Below are positions 57,460 through 64,000 of a stretch of 64,000 nucleotides of DNA, piece after piece. Numbering within the stretch: the first letter of the stretch is position 1; every line of letters begins with the position of its first letter. The notes beneath the pieces were generated by a model, which was not told where the DNA came from, did not search any database, and saw only the letters and a program-made list of their open reading frames with translations. A program made the position numbers and the translations under genes. Origin of the DNA: Oscillatoria sp. CS-180 (lineage in GTDB: Bacteria > Cyanobacteriota > Cyanobacteriia > Phormidesmidales > Phormidesmidaceae); assembly GCF_028330965.1 (NCBI RefSeq), contig NZ_JAQMUB010000022.1, forward strand, positions 30,484 to 94,483, written 5' to 3'.

Positions 57460-59073
57460 ATGGATATTCTTTGGTTGTTGATTAGGGCCTCATGGGTTCG
57501 TGTGGTCGTTGCGATTGTGATGGGCATCGTTAGCGGTGGATGCAGTGCATGGCTTATTGGTCTCGTTAATGCGAACCTCAACGAAAGGACACCATCCCCT
57601 GCGATCGCTTTCTTTGCCGGACTCGTTCTGCTAGCCCTGATCAGCGGCATGCTGGCACAGTTTCTACTCATTGATTTAGCGCAGGACTCGGTTTATCAGC
57701 TACGCTTGCGTCTTAGTCAACGCATTCTCTCAGCCCCGCTCCGTCAGCTGGAAGAGTTGGGTCCCAGTCAACTCTTAGCAGTTTTGACAAAAGACGTACA
57801 GGCTATTTCGGACACTGTTTTTGTCATTCCCTACATTTGCGTTGATATTGCAGTCATTGCGGGCTGTGCTGTTTATCTCAGCTGGCTATCAGGCTGGGTG
57901 TTTGCCGTGACGGTAATCTTCATTGGCGCAGCAATTACCTTAGTTCAAACTCTGATCAATTCCGCCCATCACTACCTGCAACAGGCTCGTCAAGAAGTTG
58001 ACCGTCTATTCCAGCATTTTCGTAGCCTTACGGACGGCATCAAAGAACTTAAGCTGAATTCAATACGTCGCCACCGCTTTGTTGAAGAGGACTTAGGAGT
58101 CAGTGCTGCGGCCTCCCGACGTTACCAAAAGAACGCTTTCAAGATAGCGGCTGTGGCAACGGGAGGAGGACAGCTTCTATTTTTTCTTTTAATTGGACTG
58201 CTGCTTTTCAGCGTTCCCCAGCTGTTGCCGACCGCACAATCCGTGTTGCCTGCCTACATTCTGACGTTGACCTACCTGCTTGGCCCAATTGAAAACTTAG
58301 TTCAGCAGTTGCCAACGCTGGCGAACGCTAGCGTTTCCATTCGAAAGGTCAATGAGATGGGATTGGCCCTGACTGAAAACGCCGAAATTGACACCGTTAT
58401 ACAGCAGCCATCCCCATCATCTTGGCACACCCTTGAATTAGAGGAGGTTGTGTATGCTTATCAGAGTACGGATGCCGACCATCGCTTCACCGTAGGCCCC
58501 ATCAATCTGACCCTGAAAGCAGGTGAACTCGTCTTTTTTGTCGGTGGAAATGGTAGCGGAAAGTCAACCTTGGCAAAGCTGATGACAGGACTATATGTCC
58601 CAGATTCAGGAGAGGTACGGCTAGATCATGTCCCAATCGTAGACGCTAATCGAGAATGGTATCGGCAACACTTTTCAGTCATTTACTCTGACTTCTATCT
58701 GTTTGAGCGTCTAGTTAGCGGTGAGGAATTAACGCTCGATAAATTGGCTCAGACTTATCTCGAACGACTGCAATTAGAGAAAAAGGTATCGGTTCAGAAG
58801 GGACAGCTTTCGACGGTTGAGCTGTCCCAAGGACAACGCAAACGACTGGCGTTGTTGGCGGCCTATCTTGAAGATCGTCCGATCTATTTATTTGATGAAT
58901 GGGCTGCTGACCAGGATCCGATTTTTCGTGAGGTCTTCTATACGCAGCTACTCGCCGACCTTAAGCAGCGCGGTAAAACGGTGTTGGTCATCAGCCACGA
59001 CGATCATTTTTTTCACGTCGCAGACCGCATCATCAAGCTTGATTATGGTCAGATTGATTCTGATAGCGGGTAG
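57460..59073 (+). CDS. Cyclic-peptide-type ABC exporter (PvdE/SyrD-like)
   Basis: This 537-residue half-transporter has six predicted transmembrane helices (about 1-290) fused to an ABC ATPase (about 320-537). Walker A is GGNGSGKSTLAKLMTGLY, the signature is ELSQGQRKRLALL, and Walker B with extension is IYLFDEWAADQDPIFREVFY, the distinctive DEWAADQDPxFR of the cyclic-peptide (TIGR01194) exporters. The H-loop is VISHDDHFF. Relatives export peptides such as syringomycin or pyoverdine precursors. No NRPS or RiPP gene is visible nearby. The ATG at 57460 (MDILWLLIRASW) begins directly at the first helix; an ATG-like start 21 bp upstream is rejected. Confidence 0.9.
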   Translation: MDILWLLIRASWVRVVVAIVMGIVSGGCSAWLIGLVNANLNERTPSPAIAFFAGLVLLALISGMLAQFLLIDLAQDSVYQLRLRLSQRILSAPLRQLEELGPSQLLAVLTKDVQAISDTVFVIPYICVDIAVIAGCAVYLSWLSGWVFAVTVIFIGAAITLVQTLINSAHHYLQQARQEVDRLFQHFRSLTDGIKELKLNSIRRHRFVEEDLGVSAAASRRYQKNAFKIAAVATGGGQLLFFLLIGLLLFSVPQLLPTAQSVLPAYILTLTYLLGPIENLVQQLPTLANASVSIRKVNEMGLALTENAEIDTVIQQPSPSSWHTLELEEVVYAYQSTDADHRFTVGPINLTLKAGELVFFVGGNGSGKSTLAKLMTGLYVPDSGEVRLDHVPIVDANREWYRQHFSVIYSDFYLFERLVSGEELTLDKLAQTYLERLQLEKKVSVQKGQLSTVELSQGQRKRLALLAAYLEDRPIYLFDEWAADQDPIFREVFYTQLLADLKQRGKTVLVISHDDHFFHVADRIIKLDYGQIDSDSG

Positions 59074-59249
59074 AAACAATATTTCCAAAAGTAAAAATGG
59101 CAGGATGATTCAATCCTTTCGCAGCAGGCCGTTTATCTTTCTCAACGGTTTCAAACTCAATGACTACGGCTATCCCCTTTCAAGAGAATGGGAGAATAGA
59201 ATGACCTAAATTCATGTCCTAAAGCAGTCAAAGATACATTTCCTTTCTC

Positions 59250-59498
59250 ATGGCCAAAGTCTCCTTCAAAGTAACTCAGCTTCCATCGGCTTGTGGAGAC
59301 CGTCTCCTCAGCAATGCTGAAAAACTAGCTGACAAGATGCTGAATTTGTCTCGTGTGCCCTATGTTGATGAATGGATAGATTTCAACGGCGTCTCCTATA
59401 AAGTCGTCAAAGTAAAGCACACGCCTATTGTTGGCTTGCAAGATGCCACAGTGGAAGTGGAATATTGCGAGTATGAGAATGGCGATCGGCCTATTTAG
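59250..59498 (+). CDS. Small conserved-type protein beside exporter
   Basis: This 82-residue soluble protein contains a beta-rich segment (VDEWIDFNGVSYKVVKVKHTP) and three Cys. It follows the exporter by 176 bp on the same strand and lies inside the same pair of inverted repeats. It lacks a leader-peptide GG motif or a Cys/Thr-rich core, so I do not claim that it is the exporter's substrate. The start is ATG at 59250 (MAKVSFKVTQLPSACGD). Function unknown. Confidence 0.68.
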   Translation: MAKVSFKVTQLPSACGDRLLSNAEKLADKMLNLSRVPYVDEWIDFNGVSYKVVKVKHTPIVGLQDATVEVEYCEYENGDRPI

Positions 59499-59517
59499 GA
59501 GGTTTCTGACCAAAAAA

Positions 59518-59585
59518 CGGCTGCGGTGCATTACGCTGCGCTAACGACACCCTACCAGCGGTCAATTCTTTCCTGGAGATCCCTT
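59518..59585 (+). repeat. Right arm of cassette-flanking inverted repeat
   Basis: CGGCTGCGGTGCATTACGCT, GCGCTAACGACACCC, and AATTCTTTCCTGGAGATCCC form the reverse-complement partner of 57246-57313. The two arms enclose the exporter and its small neighbour (about 2.2 kb). Confidence 0.75.
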
Positions 59586-59808
59586 TGAGCAAGTTTAGGA
59601 ATAGCTCAACTCAATTTTCAACCGCACTGAGAAGCTACCGTTATTCCCTGCCACAGCCTCAAAATCATGGCTGCTTCCTGACACAGGATATGCCGGGTGG
59701 GCATGGCAATCCATCCCTAAGGCATTCCATATCAGTGTTTAGGGACGCAATTCGGGAATTGACAGAAGAAAATTAGTGTATGGTGAGCGGTGGTTCTATC
59801 GCCCCAAA
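59586..59808. other. Spacer before the LtrA gene
   Basis: About 220 bp after the repeat arm; with the arm, the gap between genes is 310 bp. A 63-codon TTG-started frame (59585-59776) and a GTG start at 59776 are not supported. Nothing else was recognised. Confidence 0.35.
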
Positions 59809-60978
59809 ATGTCGATGTCCTACCGTTCCTCCAGACTTTTACGGGTACGCCGCGTTGCCGATCGCGAACAGTCACGCCATGCGACTTGGCTAGAGCTATT
59901 TTTTGATTTGGTGTTTGTGTTTGCGATCGCCGAACTCGCTCACTTGCTTCATGGCGATTTGAACGGGTGGATTATCGCCAGTTTCACGGGACTGTTCATT
60001 CCGGTATGGTGGCTGTGGATTGACTTCAGCTATTATGCCGACCAGTTTGATGTCGAGCGCGGCCCCTATCGTTTGGTGATGTTGGGCGTCATGTTGGGGT
60101 TAGTGGTGATGGCGCTGACTATTGCGGATGTCCTACACGGCAGATCAGAACAGTTCGCCATCATCTACAGCACACTTAGACTGGTAATCATCTGTCTATA
60201 TGCCCAAGCGTGGCGGTCTGTGCCCGAATCGCGAGAACTAACAGCCCGCTACACCATCAGTTTTTCAGTCGCGTTCTTGCTGTGGGTACTGTCAATCGCA
60301 ACACCTGAACCGATCCGATTTTGGTTGTGGGCGATCGCCCTTGCTATAGAAATCAGCAATGGTCCTATCACCTATGCCACGATTCGCCCTGTCCCTGCGC
60401 AGAATTCACACATGGATGAGCGATTCGGCCTGTTCGTCATCATCGTCCTGGGGGAAGCCATTGTTTCGGTGGCGACTGGAGTTGCGCAAACCGACTGGCA
60501 GTGGCAAACCATCCTAGCGGGCGTCAGCGGTTTCTTGATGGCAGTCAGTTTATGGTGGATGTATTTTGAGCGGGCTGATGAAACGACCATTAATCAAGCA
60601 CTGCGAGGCGGAAAGCTAGCGCTGTTTCGCTCCTATGTTTATGGCTACAGCCACGTATTGACATTCATGGGTATCGTCGCAACTGGAGTGGGAGTCCAGT
60701 TTGCGATTGAAGCCACATCGGACCACAACACCTTTGCGGCTGAACAGCGAACCGTGCTCTGCGGCGGCATCGCTCTCTTTCTTGCAGGCACAACCATCCT
60801 GCAGTGGGCATCCCCCAACTCGCTGCCTCAACGGGCGATCGCGATGCGATCGCTGTTGGTTTTACTGACTTTGGGCTGTCTGTTTCTGGCATTGCCGCCC
60901 CTCGTCATCGTGCCACTGCTTACTCTAGCGCTGATTGCTATCAATATCTTTGACGGTGTTCCCCTCAAAGCATTCTGA
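59809..60978 (+). CDS. Low temperature requirement A (LtrA) protein
   Basis: This 389-residue multi-helix membrane protein of the LtrA family has the hallmark motif ATWLELFFDLVFVFAIAELA near the N-terminus, and FGLFVIIVLGEAIVSVATG in the middle. About ten hydrophobic helices are visible. The name comes from Listeria, where it is needed for growth in the cold; the molecular function is not known. The ATG at 59809 (MSMSYRSSRLLRVRR) is preferred over a GTG 11 codons upstream. It is monocistronic. Confidence 0.88.
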   Translation: MSMSYRSSRLLRVRRVADREQSRHATWLELFFDLVFVFAIAELAHLLHGDLNGWIIASFTGLFIPVWWLWIDFSYYADQFDVERGPYRLVMLGVMLGLVVMALTIADVLHGRSEQFAIIYSTLRLVIICLYAQAWRSVPESRELTARYTISFSVAFLLWVLSIATPEPIRFWLWAIALAIEISNGPITYATIRPVPAQNSHMDERFGLFVIIVLGEAIVSVATGVAQTDWQWQTILAGVSGFLMAVSLWWMYFERADETTINQALRGGKLALFRSYVYGYSHVLTFMGIVATGVGVQFAIEATSDHNTFAAEQRTVLCGGIALFLAGTTILQWASPNSLPQRAIAMRSLLVLLTLGCLFLALPPLVIVPLLTLALIAINIFDGVPLKAF

Positions 60979-61000
60979 CCAAAGCACGTATAGCAGCACA

Positions 61001-61060
61001 AACACACTCTGTTCCCCGCTCCCCATTCCCTATACCCACTCCCTAAAACCAACGTAAGGA
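61001..61060 (+). repeat. C-rich spacer tract
   Basis: CTCTGTTCCCCGCTCCCCATTCCC and related pyrimidine runs, then CTAAAACCAACGTAAGGAGCG. It is similar in character to the C-rich parts of the repeats at 34545 and 62365, but lacks the GCTGCACAGGGC core. Confidence 0.45.
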
Positions 61061-61201
61061 GCGGGAACTTATTTGAGTATCAACTTTGAGCTTTGGATTC
61101 GCCGATGACTCAATCATTCAAAACTCAAAACTGAGAACTTAAAATTCATTCGTTCCTAAGCAACACGAGTAAGGCTGCCAATAGAGGTGTGAGAGTATTA
61201 T

Positions 61202-62125
61202 CTATTTGAACAAGGATTGCTTGAGTGCCGCCTTGTCCCAATTTGCAGTGTTAGCCGCCGCTTCATAGGTACTCTCCAAAAAACTTAAGAGAGTTTGGTC
61301 GGGGTCTTTTGCTTCCCGAACCGCGTTGTATGGTAGGAGGAACTCACCAAGGGCTTCGCTGAAAAATGCTTGTTCGGGTTGTACTGGAACGTCTTTAAAG
61401 CCGTCAGGTGTAGGGTAAGCATAAGAGTAAAAAGCAGGATAGCCTAAACCTGCCCCAGGCCAGAAACCAGCACTACTGACTTCCTGGTTGTAGGCTTCCT
61501 TGGCAACATCATCAGGTAGGTTGGGGACGCCGCCGGGATGCTCCGGTGCGGATCGACCAGAGAACCGCGTCACCGCTAGATCAAAGCTGCCCCAAAAGAA
61601 ATGCACCGGACTGACTTTGCCACAGAAGTGAGACCGAAACTCGCGAAAGACGCGATCGCACTGAAGAAGCACTCGCCAAAACTGATGGGCAGCCTCCGCA
61701 TCATAGGCTGTGTGAGTCTTATCCAGTTCAAAAGGAATGGGATCAGACACTTCATTAGGCAGCGTCATAATGGACACTGAAAGACTCAAATCTTTCAGTG
61801 TAGTCATCACCGCCTGGTAAAAGTCGGCGACCGACCTGGGGTAAAGCTTGATGGTTCTCACCTCACCATCACTAGTCGTAACGTTGAGATGATGGTCGAA
61901 GAAATCAAAATCGAACTGAAAAATGCGATCGCTGTAGGGAATTGGTCCGGTGGTCAGTCCTCGAACGGTTAAATACAGTGGTACGTGCCAAGAGTGGTTG
62001 ATCCACGGAGTTTGCACCAAACGAATTTTGCCCACAATCTGGGTCCACATGTGCAAGGTCGCATAAGTGTCTTCCCAGGCATCCAAATCTAAAGCGGGCC
62101 AAGTTTCGGACAGTTTACTGGACAT
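61202..62125 (-). CDS. DUF5996 family protein
   Basis: This 307-residue protein carries the DUF5996 pattern: WPALDLDAWEDTYATLHMWTQIVGKIRL and NHSWHVPLYLTVRGLTTGPI at the N-terminus, then FDFDFFDHHL, SPVHFFWGSFDLAVTRFSGR and WPGAGLGYPAFYSYAYPTP. It contains many His and aromatic residues that could form a metal or sugar site. No function is established for the family. ATG start at 62125. It stands alone. Confidence 0.88.
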   Translation of the reverse strand: MSSKLSETWPALDLDAWEDTYATLHMWTQIVGKIRLVQTPWINHSWHVPLYLTVRGLTTGPIPYSDRIFQFDFDFFDHHLNVTTSDGEVRTIKLYPRSVADFYQAVMTTLKDLSLSVSIMTLPNEVSDPIPFELDKTHTAYDAEAAHQFWRVLLQCDRVFREFRSHFCGKVSPVHFFWGSFDLAVTRFSGRSAPEHPGGVPNLPDDVAKEAYNQEVSSAGFWPGAGLGYPAFYSYAYPTPDGFKDVPVQPEQAFFSEALGEFLLPYNAVREAKDPDQTLLSFLESTYEAAANTANWDKAALKQSLFK

Positions 62126-62200
62126 GGCCTATTCAATAATGAAGGGTCAACAGCGAACCAAACTGAGACGATTCAGCGGCTATTCATAAACTGTCAACAG

Positions 62201-62345
62201 TATAGCCGTCGCTAGTTCCGTTAGAACAAGACAACAAGCCATCTGGCTAGGCGCTAAGCACCCGGCGCGGCTGAATACATTGGTGGGTCATTCAGCGTAA
62301 ATGTTGTCATGCTCAAAGCGGCTACCGGCCTAGATGACTATAGCG
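62201..62345 (+). mobile_element. MITE-like repeat with internal insert
   Basis: The copy begins TATAGCCGTCGCTAGTTCCG and ends CCGGCCTAGATGACTATAGCG. About 40 bp longer than the others, it carries an inserted segment with a GCTGAAT...ATTCAGC stem near 62270-62296. Confidence 0.7.
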
Positions 62346-62364
62346 ACATCCATTTGAATCAATC

Positions 62365-62432
62365 ACCCCTCATTCTCTACTCCCCACTCCCCACCCCCTA
62401 AAACTCAACCCAAGCTGCACAGGGCCATAACG
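62365..62432 (+). repeat. C-rich tract plus CAAGCTGCACAGGGC core
   Basis: CCCCTCATTCTCTACTCCCC and CACCCCCTAAAACTCAACC are followed by CAAGCTGCACAGGGCCATAA. It matches the repeat at 34545-34633 in order and core. Confidence 0.7.
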
Positions 62433-63341
62433 CCATCCACCAACCACTAGAAAACCTATGACAAGGATAAAGCCAACAGGACAACACATCGACAGCTCGA
62501 AACCCAAAACTCCTCCACTGAAGCTTCTAACCTGACATAAATTGCCTGGAGCAAAAATCAAAAATAGCGATCGAACGAAAAGACTAAGCATAAAAATAAT
62601 TTGTTTTTCAGCTTAATAGCTTAGACACCAAAGGCTTTATCGTAGTATTAGTGAATATTCCAGAATCTTTTACTTCGTTGGATTAAATTGATTTACACGT
62701 TTAAAGCACGTTTATCCTATTAAATAATTTGGTGAAGGCTACCATCGTTTCCAGGCAAAATAACAGTTTCCAAACCTAGCTAATTCTAGTTGGCAGCTGT
62801 CCGAAAGCTATACAATTTGCAGGATGCACTTAATGTAAACAGGGTCAATAATCTGGTAATCCCAGCTCAGAAAATCAAACGATATATCTAGGACGTACGT
62901 AATTCTTTTATTTTGCTTCATTTAATAACCGTAGTAACTCTGATCTAGATTTCATGCTTCCCTTACACTTAGGGCCAGTGTCTTTAGGCTTCATAAAGAT
63001 ATGGCTCACATAGATGCAGGTTCATTACCACAGAAGCCACATTAAGTATGCAGGTGATTCCAGTAATCAACATGGATGAAATGAAAGGGTGAATTACTTC
63101 CAGATTTCCTGAAACAACTATGAATGTTGTGAATTTAGGAATAGGCTCTCGGAAAAGATCAGATGTGCTGATTTTTTTGGCGAGGATGCGTAGTTTCCCC
63201 CTTGTCCAGGGATGCATTAGATATTAATCAGCCGATCAGTTTGATTTGCAGACGAGCCTGCGCGATTGTCTTACGACAGCAGGATTACAGGAACGGTTGA
63301 GACATTTTGTCGTCTATGCAATCAAGAATCGAGGATTTTGT

Positions 63342-63899
63342 ATGAGAACTTTCCTTGTCAGAGGCGTTACAAGTTCTCTGAGTGTAATTACGGCAACTTT
63401 ACTTTGCAGCTCCGCAGAAGCCGCAACATTTATCCTGGGTGCTGGAAATCAAGGTTGGTTTAATCAGAACGGCCTAACGAATGAACGAGTAGATGGAATT
63501 GACACGGGCAACACCTTTACAGGAAATTTCTTTGGGAACACCCCATCTCCTGGTAATGGTGAATATCGATCTTTCTTTGTCTTTGATGTAAGTGGTTTGT
63601 CATCACCGATTGAGAGTGGCAGCTTGTCGCTATTTCAGGATGTTTACTACTCAAGCAGCTCTACCGAGGAGATCACCCTTTTTGGCGTCAACTCCACTCA
63701 GGAAGCGCTAGACACTGAATTTTCCGGTCCTGCTAATATTCCTGTATTTGAAGATCTGGGCGACGGCCCAATCTATGGCCAGCAAGCCATTTCTGCTGAA
63801 CCAACCACTCAAAACGCAGGAACGTTGGTGCAAGAGTTTGTGACGATCGCCCTTACTCAGGGAGCACGTCATCCGCTCATGGTAGAAAAAATATCCTAG
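63342..63899 (+). pseudogene. Secreted PEP-CTERM-like protein, 3' end replaced
   Basis: This 185-codon frame begins with a signal peptide (GVTSSLSVITATLLCSSAEA) and continues with a beta-rich body (SFFVFDVSGLSSPIESGSLS, LFGVNSTQEAL) like cyanobacterial PEP-CTERM-type exported proteins. Near VTIALTQ the similarity stops; the last codons (GARHPLMVEKIS) look like read-through into the left end of the mobile element that follows. The native C-terminus, probably with a PEP-CTERM sorting signal, is missing. The ATG at 63342 is supported by the signal peptide; an upstream start at 63246 is rejected. Confidence 0.6.
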
Positions 63900-63927
63900 A
63901 AGATATCGTTTCTATTCGGTGATAGTC

Positions 63928-64000
63928 ATGACCCCCGAGGACCGTCAGCAACTGGATTCCCATGTCCGCGCAATCGCAGCGATTCTGCATAGCGACGCGC
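63928..64000 (+). CDS. Transposase N-terminus (ISKra4-type), cut by window end
   Basis: An open frame starts at 63928 with MTPEDRQQLDSHVRAIAAIL and runs off the window. The pattern resembles the N-terminus of ISKra4-family transposases known from cyanobacteria; this is recalled, not searched. The element's left end would lie near 63858, after the break in the secreted-protein gene. Only 24 codons are available, so the family call is tentative. Confidence 0.5.
   Translation, partial: MTPEDRQQLDSHVRAIAAILHSDA

Larger units (their letters stand above)
62126..63341. other. Long gene-poor stretch
   Basis: About 1.2 kb with no credible gene; short frames at 62370-62591 and 62984-63217 (minus) lack any family sign. 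It holds a MITE-like repeat with an insert (62201-62345) and a C-rich repeat (62365-62432). The right part (62560-63240) is AT-rich. Confidence 0.5.

Noticed and set aside
59585..59776. 63-codon TTG-started frame before the LtrA gene
   Set aside because: Begins inside the repeat arm, lacks a ribosome-binding site and has no recognisable features.
62984..63217. 77-codon minus-strand frame in the gene-poor stretch
   Set aside because: No ribosome-binding site or recognisable domain; AT-rich spacer.

Overview
The window is a piece of a cyanobacterial chromosome. It carries psaC (photosystem I), a high-light-inducible protein, a flv4 / PsiE-like / flv2 flavodiiron operon, hppD, a cyanobacterial-type arginine decarboxylase, and the HIP1 octamer GCGATCGC scattered through genes and spacers. 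Gene density is moderate, with many long spacers, short dispersed repeats and gene relics. This fits a filamentous or Leptolyngbya-like genome better than a streamlined picocyanobacterium, but the genus cannot be fixed from the sequence alone.

Layout. 0-7 kb: a frameshifted virulence-factor/HEAT-repeat gene, an S9 peptidase, a circularly permuted ATP-grasp protein, an MNT/HEPN toxin-antitoxin pair and a short-chain dehydrogenase. 7-14 kb: core metabolism (tkt, fabF-acpP, psaC, pyrD) with two small genes. 14-22 kb: a 938-residue GAF-repeat sensor with a degenerate kinase end, a DUF4058 relic, ggt, a one-helix Hlip and glsA. 22-28 kb: the flv4-2 operon, then mtnP. 28-34 kb: an orphan protein, a Cys-rich DeoR/ArsR-like regulator divergent from an MFS exporter with twin operator-like repeats, an ISAzo13 transposase relic, hppD and a Lys-tailed protein. 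34-47 kb: speA, two alpha/beta hydrolases, DUF389, a Gly-rich membrane protein, a cupin, a PEP-utilising enzyme, comF and a CodA-like deaminase. 47-56 kb: a REC-PAS-GGDEF-EAL protein, a Ser/Thr kinase with TPRs and uvrA. 56-64 kb: a YheT-like hydrolase, a cyclic-peptide-type ABC exporter with a small partner gene bracketed by inverted repeats, LtrA, DUF5996, a long gene-poor stretch, a truncated secreted protein and the left end of a probable ISKra4-type element.

How genes work together. fabF-acpP form a fatty acid operon. flv4, the PsiE-like gene and flv2 match the three-gene photosystem II photoprotection operon known from Synechocystis (sll0217-sll0219). mtnP and speA both touch polyamine metabolism but are not linked in an operon. 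Most other genes look monocistronic.

The most distinctive non-genic signal is a set of dispersed repeats: (1) a roughly 105-bp MITE-like element with imperfect terminal inverted repeats, in at least six recognisable copies; (2) a C-rich tract joined to a CAAGCTGCACAGGGC core; (3) a pair of about 68-bp repeats in inverted orientation around the ABC exporter cassette. No tRNA, rRNA or CRISPR array was recognised. I see no single clearly new defence or biosynthetic system. The best candidates for follow-up are the exporter cassette, the regulator with its tandem operators, and the divergent CodA-like enzyme.
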